This document shows positions 51,334 to 59,530 of a stretch of 64,000 bases of DNA, in pieces. Below the pieces are notes generated by a model. The model was not told the origin of the DNA and searched no databases. It saw nothing but the letters and a program-made list of their open reading frames with translations. The DNA is from Deltaproteobacteria bacterium (lineage in GTDB: Bacteria > Myxococcota_A > UBA9042 > PHBI01). Position 1 is the first letter of the stretch. Every line of letters starts with the position of its first letter. The stretch covers positions 1,044,501-1,108,500 of the forward strand of contig JACKFA010000002.1 in the NCBI GenBank assembly GCA_020632715.1. Direction: 5' to 3'. The position numbers were made by a program, and so were the translations under genes.

Positions 51334-51912
51334 ATGACGGCTGCGTTCTCCCTCGACGACCTCGCGCGCGTGCACCGACTCACGAGGCATCAATATGAGC
51401 AGATGGCCGCGGCCGGCGTCCTCCGCGAAGACGCGCGCGTGGAGCTTCTCTACGGCGTCATCGTCGACATGAGCCCACAGGGTTCCGACCACGGATGGTC
51501 GACGCGGCGTCTCGGGCGCCTCCTGGATCGGCAACTCGACGATCGCGCCGTCGTGAGCGTGCAGTTCCCGTTCCGTGCCGGTGACTGGTCCGAGCCGGAG
51601 CCCGACCTCGCGGTCATCCCGCCCGCCGAGGACCGCCCGGAGGCGCACGCCGCGCACGCCCACCTCCTCGTCGAGGTCTCGCAGACGACGCTCAGGACGG
51701 ACCTCGGGCCGAAGGCGCGTCTCTACGCAGAGCTCGGCGTCCCCCAATACTGGGTCGTGGACCTCGCCGCCCGCTGCGTCCACGAGCACACGGACCCGCG
51801 CGAGGACGGCTACGCCACGGTCGCCGTGCGGCGTCCCGGCGATGTGCTCGCGGTGGCCGCCTTCCCAGACGTGACGGTCGCGGTCGACGAGATCCTACCG
51901 CCCGTCCCGTGA
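51334..51912 (+). CDS. Uma2/DUF820-family PD-(D/E)XK nuclease-fold protein
   Basis: 192 residues. Follows the Uma2 pattern: VELLYGVIVDMSPQGSDHG, then WSEPEPDLAVIP (D), LLVEVSQTT (E), KARLYAELGVPQYWVVDLAA (K), the PD-(D/E)XK nuclease core seen in many stand-alone proteins of cyanobacteria, actinobacteria and myxobacteria. Function is unproven; it may be a mobile or defence-related nuclease. Its stop overlaps an upstream in-frame GTG of the era reading frame. Confidence 0.85.
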   Translation: MTAAFSLDDLARVHRLTRHQYEQMAAAGVLREDARVELLYGVIVDMSPQGSDHGWSTRRLGRLLDRQLDDRAVVSVQFPFRAGDWSEPEPDLAVIPPAEDRPEAHAAHAHLLVEVSQTTLRTDLGPKARLYAELGVPQYWVVDLAARCVHEHTDPREDGYATVAVRRPGDVLAVAAFPDVTVAVDEILPPVP

Positions 51913-51930
51913 CCGGCGAGGCGGAATCCC

Positions 51931-51959
51931 TTGTGTCGCCCTCCGCGGTCGACTATGGG
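51931..51959 (+). promoter_or_regulatory. Promoter of era, probable leaderless mRNA
   Basis: TTGTGT, a 17-bp spacer, TATGGG. The -35 box begins exactly 35 bases before GTG 51966, supporting that start over the upstream GTG at 51909. Confidence 0.55.
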
Positions 51960-51965
51960 AGCCGC

Positions 51966-52931
51966 GTGAGCGACCACGACAACGAACACGACAGCGACAT
52001 CACCGTCCGTCCGGCGCCTCCGGGGCACCGGACCGGCTTCGTCGGCATCATCGGCCGCCCGAACGTCGGGAAATCCACGCTCCTGAACCGGCTCGTCGGC
52101 GAGCACATCGCCATCGCGACGCCGAAGCCGCAGACGACGCGCGACCGGATCCGCGGGATCCGGACGTTCGCGGACTGGCAGGTCATCTTCGTGGACACGC
52201 CGGGGATCCACGAGGCGCGCACGCGGCTCAACCGCTACATGGTGGATCTCGCGTTCTCGACGCTCGACGACGTCGACGTGGCCTACCTGCTCGTGGACGT
52301 GCCGAGCTACCTCGAGAAGCCCGAGCGGCGGCGCGAGGAGATCGAGCGCATCGCGCAGAAGCTCGCCGAGCACGGCACGAAGGCGCTGCTGGTGCTGAAC
52401 AAGATCGACAAGGTGAAGGACAAGGCGCAGCTCCTCACGATCATCGAGGCGCTCGCGGCGGTGCACGGCTTCGAGGCGTTCCTCCCGGTGAGCGCCCGCA
52501 CGGGCGAGGGCACGGACACGCTGCTCGCCGAGACGCGCGCGCGCCTCCCGGAGGGGCCGCCGCTCTTCGACGCGGACGAGCTGACGGACCGGCCGTTGCG
52601 CTTCATCGTGAAGGAGCTCATCCGCGAGCCGCTCATCATGCAGCTCGGGCAGGAGCTGCCGTACAACGCGGCGGTGCACGTCGACCACTGGGCCGAGGGA
52701 GAGCGCGGCGGGCTCGTGATCCACGCGACCATCGTGGTGAACAAGAAGAGCCACAAGCCGATCGTGGTGGGGAAGGGCGGCGCGCGCATCAAGGCGATCG
52801 GTCAGGCGGCGCGCGAGCGGATCGAGCGCTACCTCGAGCGGAAGATGTTCCTCGACCTCCGCGTGAAGGTCGACGAGGACTGGATCGAGCGCCCGGCGTC
52901 CCTGAAAGAGCTCGGCTACGACGAGAAGTAG
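51966..52931 (+). CDS. era: GTPase Era
   Basis: 321 residues from GTG 51966. G1 VGIIGRPNVGKSTLLN, G3 VDTPGIHEA, G4 LVLNKIDKVK and G5-like VSARTGEG give a full GTPase domain, and the C-terminal KH domain (IVVGKGGARIKAIGQAARER, MFLDLRVKVDEDW) binds the 3' end of 16S rRNA. Era is an essential 30S assembly factor. Start choice: the alternative GTG 51909 would add 19 non-conserved residues and lies upstream of the promoter. Confidence 0.93.
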   Translation: MSDHDNEHDSDITVRPAPPGHRTGFVGIIGRPNVGKSTLLNRLVGEHIAIATPKPQTTRDRIRGIRTFADWQVIFVDTPGIHEARTRLNRYMVDLAFSTLDDVDVAYLLVDVPSYLEKPERRREEIERIAQKLAEHGTKALLVLNKIDKVKDKAQLLTIIEALAAVHGFEAFLPVSARTGEGTDTLLAETRARLPEGPPLFDADELTDRPLRFIVKELIREPLIMQLGQELPYNAAVHVDHWAEGERGGLVIHATIVVNKKSHKPIVVGKGGARIKAIGQAARERIERYLERKMFLDLRVKVDEDWIERPASLKELGYDEK

Positions 52932-52952
52932 CGAACCGGAGCCGGAGCGTCC

Positions 52953-52971
52953 CCGCCGACAAGACCGGCGG
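52953..52971. terminator. Hairpin between convergent era and STAS genes
   Basis: CCGCCG and CGGCGG pair around a 7-base loop in a 60-base convergent gap. Suited to a bidirectional terminator but without a T-run. Confidence 0.4.
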
Positions 52972-52991
52972 AGCCCGCGACTCGCCGACCC

Positions 52992-53522
52992 TCACTCCGC
53001 CTGGGTCTTCCGCTTCTGCTCGCACGCCTCGAGCATCGACACGACCTCCTCGAAGAGGACGCGGTTGTCCTCGCTGAGATCGAGCAGGCAGCGGTGCGCC
53101 TCGAGCACCGTCTCCTTCAGCTCCGCGGCGTTCGCGCGGCCTCCGAGCGGCACCCGCTCCGTCTCCACGCCCGCGCCGTCGCCGTCCTCGCCCGCGGCCG
53201 GCGGCGGGTCCGTCACCACGGCGAACACGCGGTCGAAGGCCATGCTCCTCAGCACCTCCGTCACGTCCTCGTTCGGCGACACGATGACGAAGTCCGCCCC
53301 CCGCGCGCGCAGCTCCTGGCCGACGCGCGCGATGTGGCCGAGGTTCGTGCTGTCGATGATCGACACGTCCGTGAGATCGATCACGAGCGCGCTCGGCGCG
53401 TCGCGATCGATCATCTCGCGCACGAAGCGCGCCACCGCCGGCGTCGCTGGGTAGCGCACCTCGCCGCGGTAGCGCAGCACGTGCGCGCCGCCGTCCTGCG
53501 CGTGGAGCACCTCGGTCGTCAC
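52992..53522 (-). CDS. STAS-domain anti-sigma-factor-antagonist-like protein
   Basis: 176 residues from a GTG overlapping the stop of the phosphatase gene (GTGA). Residues 1-115 form a STAS domain: VLRYRGEVRYPATP, SALVIDLTDVSIIDSTNLGH with the phosphorylatable Ser in DSTNLG. After an Asp/Gly linker, a helical tail (ELKETVLEAHRCLLDLSE, VLFEEVVSMLEACEQKRK) follows. Such proteins are toggled by Ser phosphorylation; the adjacent PP2C phosphatase is the likely dephosphorylating partner. Confidence 0.88.
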   Translation of the reverse strand: MTTEVLHAQDGGAHVLRYRGEVRYPATPAVARFVREMIDRDAPSALVIDLTDVSIIDSTNLGHIARVGQELRARGADFVIVSPNEDVTEVLRSMAFDRVFAVVTDPPPAAGEDGDGAGVETERVPLGGRANAAELKETVLEAHRCLLDLSEDNRVLFEEVVSMLEACEQKRKTQAE

Positions 53523-54712
53523 GGGCCACCCCTCCGGCAGAGGAAGAGCGTCACGTCATCGGTCAGCGCGCGCTCGCCCACCGCCGCCTCCCCGAGGGCG
53601 AGCCGCGCCGCGAGCTCGTCGAGGTCCTGGCTCTCCATGAACGCCCGCGCGACCTGCCCGAGCCGCTCCGACTGCGCCTGCGTCGCGTCCTCCGCGACCC
53701 CGTCCGACGCCACGAGCAGCGCGTCGCCCGGCCCGAACGTCCGCTCCGCCGCGACGTACTCGCTGTCCGGGAAGAGCGCGAGCGGCACGCTCGGCAGCTC
53801 GAGCATCTCGAGCCCACCCTGCGCGCGATGGAGCATCGGGTAGGGGAAGAACCCCGCCGAGCTGTACGTGACCCGTGGCGCCGTGCGCGACAGCACCCCG
53901 TAGAAGAGGCACACGTGCTTCTCCATGCGCCGCGCGAGCAGATCGCCGTTCAACCGCGCGAGGAGCCTCGCCGGATGCACCACCGTGTCGTCCCGCCCCG
54001 CGCCGTACGCCTCCCGATACCCGCCGACCAGCGCCGACACCATCGCCGTCACGAACGCCGACGCGGCGCCGTGCCCCGCGACGTCCGCCACGTAGAAGCC
54101 GACGCGTTCGTCGCCGAGCGGGAAGTAGTCCACGAAGTCGCCCGACAGGTAGCGCGACGCGAACAGCCGGTGCTCGACGTTGAACGGCGCGAGCTCCGCG
54201 CGCTCCGGCGGGAGGAGCTGCCGCTGGAGCGTGCGCCCCGCGAGCTGATCGTCGCGCAGCTCCTCCACCGCGCGCGTCAGCTCCTCGTTCAGCGACAGCA
54301 AGCGCTTCCGCTGCCGTTCGTTCTCGCGCAGGAGCTCGGCCCGCTCGAGCGCGCGGTCGACCACGCGGCACAGGAGCTCCCCGCTCCGCACGGGCTTCGT
54401 CACGAAGTCCCAGGCGCCCGCGCGCAGCGCCTCGATGGCCGTCTCGAGCGTGCCCTCGCCGGTCACCATCACGACCTGCACGCGCGGCATCTCCGAGCGG
54501 ATCCGCGTCAGCACCTCGAGCCCGCTGAGCCCGGGCATGCGCTGATCGAGGAGCACCACGTCGGGGCGCCGCTCGCGGCAGAGCGTCAGCGCCTCCTCGC
54601 CACCCGCGGCGGTCAGCGTGGCCACACCCGCGCGCTCGAGCAACCGCGCGAAGGCGCGGCGGATCGTCTCGTCGTCGTCGACCAGCAGCACGAGGGGGCC
54701 GTCGTCGGGCAT
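53519..54712 (-). CDS. Response regulator with SpoIIE/RsbU-type PP2C phosphatase output
   Basis: 397 residues from ATG 54712. Receiver domain with Asp in VVLLDQRMPGLSG and Lys in VTKPVR, a coiled linker (ELLRENERQRKRLLSLNEEL) and a PP2C domain with metal-binding motifs LSGDFVDYFPL, VADVAGHGAASAF, LVASDGVAED and LTDDVTLFLC. It would dephosphorylate a STAS antagonist in a partner-switching module when its receiver is phosphorylated. No histidine kinase or anti-sigma kinase lies nearby. A possible upstream in-frame start would add 13 residues. Confidence 0.93.
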   Translation of the reverse strand: MPDDGPLVLLVDDDETIRRAFARLLERAGVATLTAAGGEEALTLCRERRPDVVLLDQRMPGLSGLEVLTRIRSEMPRVQVVMVTGEGTLETAIEALRAGAWDFVTKPVRSGELLCRVVDRALERAELLRENERQRKRLLSLNEELTRAVEELRDDQLAGRTLQRQLLPPERAELAPFNVEHRLFASRYLSGDFVDYFPLGDERVGFYVADVAGHGAASAFVTAMVSALVGGYREAYGAGRDDTVVHPARLLARLNGDLLARRMEKHVCLFYGVLSRTAPRVTYSSAGFFPYPMLHRAQGGLEMLELPSVPLALFPDSEYVAAERTFGPGDALLVASDGVAEDATQAQSERLGQVARAFMESQDLDELAARLALGEAAVGERALTDDVTLFLCRRGGP

Positions 54713-54807
54713 CGTCGCCTCCACGATGGAGCAGCGTACCAGACGGTCCACCCGCGCGCGAACCAGCGCGCGCTCTCGCGGCGCCCGAGCGACCGCGCGT
54801 CCGCCCC

Positions 54808-55749
54808 TCAGCCCCGCGCGAGGCGCCGGAGCGCGGCGGCCGACTCGACGAAGAACGCGTCGTCACCGACCTCGCCGGCATACCACGCGGTGGCGATCGC
54901 GTGCTGCACGGCGCGGAAGCGGGCGAGGGTCCACGTCGCCTCGTCGACGCCGCCATAGGCGGCGCGGAAGGCGTCGCGCGCGTCGTCCGGGAGCACGAGG
55001 TGCGCGACGGCGAGGTCGACCGCCGGATCGCCCACGTGGAGGTCCCCCCAGTCGATGACGCCGGCGAGCGCGCCGTCGTCCGCGACGACGAGGTGGCGGC
55101 TGTAGAGGTCGCCGTGGACGACCGTGTCGGTCCCGAGCGCGGGCGGCGACGCGCGCAGGCGCGCCTCGAGGTCGCGCACGACGGCCGTGAGCGCCGCCTG
55201 GTCGACGCGGTCGCCGAGCACGTCGAGGCGCTCGAGCATCTGCGGCACGCGCGCCACGACGTCGAGACGGCCGATCTCGTCGCCCGGGACGCCGTCCTCG
55301 CGGAACGGGGTCGCGTCGAGCCCGTGGAGGGCGCGCAGAAACGCGGCGAGCGCCGGCACGAGGGTGCCGCGCGCGGCGTCGTCGAGGCCCGCGCGGTCGA
55401 GCGTCGCGCCCGGGACGACGCGATAGCCCGCGAACCACCACGGGTAGGCGGCCGAAGGGCGGCCGACCCAGCTCGGGGCCGTGATCCGGACGGGCACGGC
55501 GTCGGCCACGCGCGGCAGCGCCCGCACCTCGCGCTCGAGGAGCGGTGCTGCGACGGCGCGCTGCGGGAAGCGGAACACCCACACCCCGCCGACGAGGAAG
55601 GCGGCGTTGTCCCAGCCCTGGCCCCAAGGGACGACCTCGGCGCCAGCGAGCTCCGGCACCTGCGCGGCGATGAGAGCCGCGGCGCGCGCGGCGTCGACGG
55701 GCTCCTCCACGGCCCACGGGCGCGGGGCCTCGGTCGGCGTGCCCGTCAC
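54808..55749 (-). CDS. APH-family (aminoglycoside-phosphotransferase-like) small-molecule kinase
   Basis: 313 residues from GTG 55749. Choline/aminoglycoside-kinase fold: VVPWGQGWDNAAFLVG (Gly loop), VWVFRFPQR (Lys/Arg region), catalytic TVVHGDLYSRHLVV (HxDxxxxN-like with HGDLYSRH) and VIDWGDLHVGDPAVDLA (metal-binding D). In this branch substrates are often alcohols or unknown metabolites, so resistance function is not implied. It ends before a short intergenic gap, and a palindromic element lies just upstream of its start. Confidence 0.85.
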   Translation of the reverse strand: MTGTPTEAPRPWAVEEPVDAARAAALIAAQVPELAGAEVVPWGQGWDNAAFLVGGVWVFRFPQRAVAAPLLEREVRALPRVADAVPVRITAPSWVGRPSAAYPWWFAGYRVVPGATLDRAGLDDAARGTLVPALAAFLRALHGLDATPFREDGVPGDEIGRLDVVARVPQMLERLDVLGDRVDQAALTAVVRDLEARLRASPPALGTDTVVHGDLYSRHLVVADDGALAGVIDWGDLHVGDPAVDLAVAHLVLPDDARDAFRAAYGGVDEATWTLARFRAVQHAIATAWYAGEVGDDAFFVESAAALRRLARG

Positions 55750-55754
55750 CGCTC

Positions 55755-55912
55755 AGAAGGTGTTTCAGTATTCGGACCGAGCCCGGCGACGCGTCGTGAT
55801 TCCAGGTGGTTACGTGAGGACGGAGCGTGCCCATAGGCACGTGACCGACGAGCGGAACCGCCTGAAATCACAAGAGCAAGCCAGGCGACGGGAGAATACT
55901 GAAACACCTTCT
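55755..55912 (-). repeat. Palindromic element, copy 2 (inverted relative to copies 1 and 3)
   Basis: 158 bp with perfect 19-bp terminal inverted repeats (AGAAGGTGTTTCAGTATTC / GAATACTGAAACACCTTCT). It begins, in its own orientation, at the last base of the TGA stop of the lipoprotein gene 55912-56787. Conserved blocks on the minus strand are TCCCGTCGCC (55893-55884) and GGCTCGGTCCG (55783-55773), with central hairpin CGTGCC-TATG-GGCACG. An 8-bp direct repeat CTCAGAAG (55752-55759, 55911-55918) overlaps its ends. Confidence 0.85.
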
Positions 55913-56787
55913 CAGAAGCCGGAGAGCTCGATCGTGATGGACCCGAGGGCGCCGCCACCGGCCGTGAGCTTGATCATGCAGGTGTCGCGGAAGTCCTCGC
56001 CCTGGTTGACGCAGTCGAGCTCCGTCGCGAGGTACACCTCGTACTTCTCCGAGCCGAGACACGACGGGATCCCCTGGCAGTAGGAGTCGTCGATCTCGAA
56101 CACCTGGACGCGGTCGCCCGCGGTCAGCTCGACCCCGAACTCGAACTCGCCGATGAGCCAGCCGCCCCAGAGCGAGTAGGCGTGGTCCGTGAGCGATCCG
56201 TCCGGCGCGCCCGTGGCCGCGCGCGGGTCGGCGTGGGCCTCCATGTTCGAGCAGATCGTCGGCGACCGCTCGGCGTCGACCGTGTCGAGGTAGGCGACGT
56301 GGTGGCCGGCCTCGTCGAAGAGCTCCACGGCGTCGATGTCGGCGCCCTCCTGACCGCTGGACGAGCGGCACGTGCGGTCCCAGAGATCCTCGACGAAGAT
56401 GGCGTAGTACGCGACGGGGCCGGGGCCGCTGGAGGTGTCCGCTCCCGACGTCGTCCCCCCCGTCGTGGTCGTGTCCGACGACCCGGTCGTGGTCGTCGTG
56501 TCGGGCGGCGACGTCGTGGTGGTCGTCGTGGTGTCGGGCGGCGACGTGGCGGTGGTCGTGGACACCGCCGTGTCCGAGGCCGTGTCGACGGCGTCCTGCG
56601 CGTCCGCACCCGTGGCGGTGCAGACGTTCTCGACGCACTGGAGCGGCGCCGCGCAGTCCGGTGAGCGGGTGCAGCTCGCGCCCAGCGCGCCGAGGTTCTC
56701 CGATGAGCCGCTGCCGGGGGACGAGCAGCCGGCGGTGGCGGCGATCGCGATCAGGCACAACCGGACGAGCCCAGAGGAGACGCGCAT
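55912..56787 (-). CDS. Lipoprotein with Asp/Thr-rich linker and conserved N-terminal Cys motif
   Basis: 291 residues from ATG 56787. Lipobox IAATAGC. Residues about 37-58 carry GASCTRSPDCAAPLQCVENVC, nearly the same as in the next upstream gene. A long Thr/Asp/Pro/Ser linker follows (TTTTTSPPDTTTTTGSSDTT). The C-terminal domain of about 165 residues is beta-rich with cysteines (YYAIFVEDLWDRTCRS, YSLWGGWLIGEFEFGVELT); I do not recognise it. The linker looks like an extended stalk carrying a surface domain. A good promoter lies upstream. Confidence 0.75.
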   Translation of the reverse strand: MRVSSGLVRLCLIAIAATAGCSSPGSGSSENLGALGASCTRSPDCAAPLQCVENVCTATGADAQDAVDTASDTAVSTTTATSPPDTTTTTTTSPPDTTTTTGSSDTTTTGGTTSGADTSSGPGPVAYYAIFVEDLWDRTCRSSSGQEGADIDAVELFDEAGHHVAYLDTVDAERSPTICSNMEAHADPRAATGAPDGSLTDHAYSLWGGWLIGEFEFGVELTAGDRVQVFEIDDSYCQGIPSCLGSEKYEVYLATELDCVNQGEDFRDTCMIKLTAGGGALGSITIELSGF

Positions 56788-56830
56788 GGGAGGCTCTCGA
56801 GTCGAGGGGAGAGTCGATGGGGGAGCGCGG

Positions 56831-56859
56831 AATCTACCGGCCGACGACCGGCGTCGCAA
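56831..56859 (-). promoter_or_regulatory. Promoter of the linker lipoprotein gene
   Basis: TTGCGA (56859-56854), a 17-bp spacer and TAGATT (56836-56831) on the minus strand, about 44 bases before the ATG at 56787. Confidence 0.6.
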
Positions 56860-56877
56860 CATCCTGATGAACGGCGT

Positions 56878-57744
56878 TCACGGCGCGGCCGTCCAGCTCC
56901 CGTTGCCGGCGGCGCTCCCGGTCACGATCTCCTGGTTCGTCCCCGTCGAGTAGCCGTCCCAGCCGCCGGCGAAGCGGCCGTTCGCGCCGAGCGCGCCGGT
57001 GAACGTCCCCTCGAAGTAGACCTCGATGATCCCGTAGATCACGACCTTCCCGTCGACCATGCGCGCCGTGAGCGTGTCCGTCGCCGGATCGTAGACGCCC
57101 GCGAGGTCGAGCGTGAACGGGAACTCCCCCTGGTCGACGACGGTCGCGGTGCCGTCGAGCTCGCCCTTCACGACGAACTTCGACTCGACGCAGGTGATGT
57201 CGAACCCGAGGCTCCCGGCGACCGGCATGATGCCCGAGCTCGGGATCCCGAGGCCCGCCGGCGCCGTCAGGTTGAACGTGATGTTGCCCGCGAACGAGCC
57301 GCCCCAGCTGCTCGCGATCCCGAGCGTGCCGCAGTCCTGGAAGTTGTTCGCGTCGGTGAGCGGCGTCGTGTCCGCGGGCGTCGCCGTGTCCTCGACGAGC
57401 TCCCAGTCGCTCGCGTCGTAGTCGGTCACGATGTCGGTGACGACCTCGAGCGTGTCGGCGCCCAGGCCCGTGTCCGCCGCCATGGCGTCGCGCTCGCCGG
57501 CCGTCGCGGCGTCGTCGCTGCCGCTCGCGTCGGCGGCGAGCGCGTCCTCCGCGCCGAGCCGCGTGCACACGTTGCGGATGCATTGGAGCGGCGACGCGCA
57601 CTCGGGCGACGTCACGCAGCTCGCCCCCTCGACGCCGAGGTCGCCGGCGACGCCCGCGCGGTCGTTGCCGGGCGAGTCGCAAGCGCCCAGCGCGAGCGCG
57701 AGGGCGCACAGCGAGAACAACGGCGCGAGCAGCGTCGGGCGCAT
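56878..57744 (-). CDS. Lipoprotein paralogous at its N-terminus to 55912-56787
   Basis: 288 residues from ATG 57744 (GAGGAG six bases upstream). Lipobox CALALALGAC. Residues 38-60 carry GASCVTSPECASPLQCIRNVC, matching the other lipoprotein's motif. An Ala/Asp/Ser-rich linker follows, then a beta-rich domain (GGSFAGNITFNLTAPAG, GELDGTATVVDQGEFPFTLD, VVIYGIIEVYFEGTFTGAL) that may be a carbohydrate- or lipid-binding barrel. Family unknown. Divergent from der, with overlapping promoters. Confidence 0.78.
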   Translation of the reverse strand: MRPTLLAPLFSLCALALALGACDSPGNDRAGVAGDLGVEGASCVTSPECASPLQCIRNVCTRLGAEDALAADASGSDDAATAGERDAMAADTGLGADTLEVVTDIVTDYDASDWELVEDTATPADTTPLTDANNFQDCGTLGIASSWGGSFAGNITFNLTAPAGLGIPSSGIMPVAGSLGFDITCVESKFVVKGELDGTATVVDQGEFPFTLDLAGVYDPATDTLTARMVDGKVVIYGIIEVYFEGTFTGALGANGRFAGGWDGYSTGTNQEIVTGSAAGNGSWTAAP

Positions 57745-57805
57745 CGGCGTCTCCTCTGCGTCGCGTGGAGCGCGGCGCATCGCAACGGGTATCACGGAGG
57801 CGCGG

Positions 57806-57834
57806 AACCTATCGGAACTCGTTGCGGAAGACAA
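57806..57834 (-). promoter_or_regulatory. Promoter of the 57744 lipoprotein gene
   Basis: TTGTCT (57834-57829), a 17-bp spacer and TAGGTT (57811-57806) on the minus strand. It overlaps the der promoter on the other strand. Confidence 0.55.
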
Positions 57835-57849
57835 TCAAGGGCTGATACT
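57822..57849 (+). promoter_or_regulatory. Promoter of der
   Basis: TTGCGG, a 16-bp spacer and GATACT. The ATG at 57859 starts 9 bases after the -10 box, so the leader would be a few nt at most. Confidence 0.5.
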
Positions 57850-57858
57850 CACGCGCCC

Positions 57859-59496
57859 ATGTCGAGCATGTCCATCCTGGCCATCGTCGGGCGGCCCAAC
57901 GTCGGGAAGTCCACCCTCTTCAACCGCCTCGTGGGCGGCCGCAAGGCCATCGTCTTCGACGAGCCGGGCGTCACGCGCGACCGCCAGTACGGCGAGACCG
58001 AGGTCCTCGGGCGCGAGCTCCTCGTCATCGACACCGGCGGCTTCGAGCCGGAGGCGGACGACCGCATCCTGAAGTCCATGCGCGAGCAGGCGCAGCTCGC
58101 CATCGAGGAGGCCGACGTCATCGTGATGATCCTCGACGGGCGCGACGGGCTCCTGCCCGCCGACCGCGAGATCGTGCGCATGCTCGAGCGCGGCGGGAAG
58201 CCCGTCCACTACGCGGTCAACAAGATCGACGGCGCCCGCCACGATCCGCTCGTGGCCGAGTTCTGGGAGCTCGGCGTGAAGGAGCTCTGGCCCATCAGCG
58301 CGCAGCACGGCGGCGGCGTGTTCGACCTCCTCGAGGCGGTCATCGCCGATCTCCCCGAGCCCGAGCCCGAGGAGGAGGAGAGCGACGCCGAGTACTTCGG
58401 CGAGCTCCTCGCCGGCCTCGAAGACGACGACGACCTCGACGAGGACGACGACGGCGACGACGACGGCGACGGCGAGGGCGAGGACGACGACGACGCCCCG
58501 CGCGGCGAGGACGACGACGACCTCGCGGACGTCGACCGCCTCGAGGGCGCCGTCGACGGGGACTACGGCGACGACGGCGCGGACTACCTCGACGAGGGGG
58601 AGCCCGACGAGGACGACGGGGACGACGGCGTCGAGGCCGCCCCCGAGGTCGAGGAGCTCGGCGTCATCAAGGTCGCCATCGTCGGCAAGCCCAACGTCGG
58701 GAAGTCGACGCTCCTGAACAAGCTCCTCGGCGAGGAGCGGATGCTCACCTCGAACATCCCGGGGACCACGCGCGACGCCATCGACACGAAGCTCGTCGTG
58801 CCCGGCCGGGACGGCGCGCCCGGGTCCGAGCGCGAGTACCTGCTCATCGACACGGCGGGCGTCCGGCGCCGGAAGTGGATCAGGACCTCGGTCGAGAAGA
58901 TCAGCATCGTCCGCACCTTCAAGAGCATCGACCGCGCCGACGTCTGCCTCCTCCTCATCGACGCGGCCGACGGCATCAGCGATCAGGACGCGAAGCTCGC
59001 GCGCCTCATCGCGGACAAGGGCCGCGCCTGCGTCATCCTCCTGAACAAGTGGGACGTCGTCCCCGACAAGGACGAGCGCACCATCGGCCACCAGGTGAAG
59101 GCCGTGCGCGACCAGCTCGGGCTCCTGTCGTGGTCCCCGATCCTCTCGATCTCGGCGCTCACCGGGCAGCGCACCCACAAGATCCTCGACCTCGTCGACG
59201 AGGTCGCGCGGAACCGCGTGCAGCGCATCAAGACCGGCGCCCTCAACCGCTTCGTGAGCGAGGTCATCACGAAGCACACGCCGCCCGTCCACAAGAACCG
59301 GCGCCTGAAGATCTTCTACGCGTCGCAGGTGAAGACGGCCCCGCCGATCTTCGTGCTCTGGGTCAACGACGCCGAGGCCCTCTCGGAGACCTACATCCGC
59401 TTCCTCCAGAACCGGATCCGCGAGCGCTGGAACTTCGAGGGCACGCCGATCCGCGTCGTCGCCCGCGCGCGGAAGGGCAAGGCGAAGGAAGAGTAG
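57859..59496 (+). CDS. der: GTPase Der (EngA) with a long acidic inter-domain insert
   Basis: 545 residues, about 80-100 longer than usual. Two tandem GTPase domains: LAIVGRPNVGKSTLFN with VIDTGGFE and NKID, then VAIVGKPNVGKSTLLN with LIDTAGVRRR and LNKWD; a C-terminal KH-like domain (VLWVNDAEALSETYIRFLQN) follows. Between the G domains (about residues 167-268) lies an Asp/Glu-rich low-complexity region (EDDDDLDEDDDGDDDGD) that replaces the short linker. Essential for 50S assembly. The insert could change inter-domain exchange or bind basic ribosomal proteins. Start ATG 57859 (or 57868). Confidence 0.95.
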   Translation: MSSMSILAIVGRPNVGKSTLFNRLVGGRKAIVFDEPGVTRDRQYGETEVLGRELLVIDTGGFEPEADDRILKSMREQAQLAIEEADVIVMILDGRDGLLPADREIVRMLERGGKPVHYAVNKIDGARHDPLVAEFWELGVKELWPISAQHGGGVFDLLEAVIADLPEPEPEEEESDAEYFGELLAGLEDDDDLDEDDDGDDDGDGEGEDDDDAPRGEDDDDLADVDRLEGAVDGDYGDDGADYLDEGEPDEDDGDDGVEAAPEVEELGVIKVAIVGKPNVGKSTLLNKLLGEERMLTSNIPGTTRDAIDTKLVVPGRDGAPGSEREYLLIDTAGVRRRKWIRTSVEKISIVRTFKSIDRADVCLLLIDAADGISDQDAKLARLIADKGRACVILLNKWDVVPDKDERTIGHQVKAVRDQLGLLSWSPILSISALTGQRTHKILDLVDEVARNRVQRIKTGALNRFVSEVITKHTPPVHKNRRLKIFYASQVKTAPPIFVLWVNDAEALSETYIRFLQNRIRERWNFEGTPIRVVARARKGKAKEE

Positions 59497-59530
59497 GAGC
59501 CTGTAGCGCATAGATGCTTCGGCGTCTTCG

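Noticed and set aside
51909..51965. Extension of Era to the upstream GTG at 51909
   Set aside because: The added residues are not Era-like, overlap the Uma2 stop and lie upstream of the probable transcription start.
54808..55749. Antibiotic resistance by the APH-like kinase
   Set aside because: Only general fold motifs are shared; no resistance or mobile context.
29983..56880. A repeated 15-mer TGAACGGCGTTCACG near 29985 and 56870
   Set aside because: A 15-base repeat is expected by chance in 64 kb at this GC content; flanks are unrelated.
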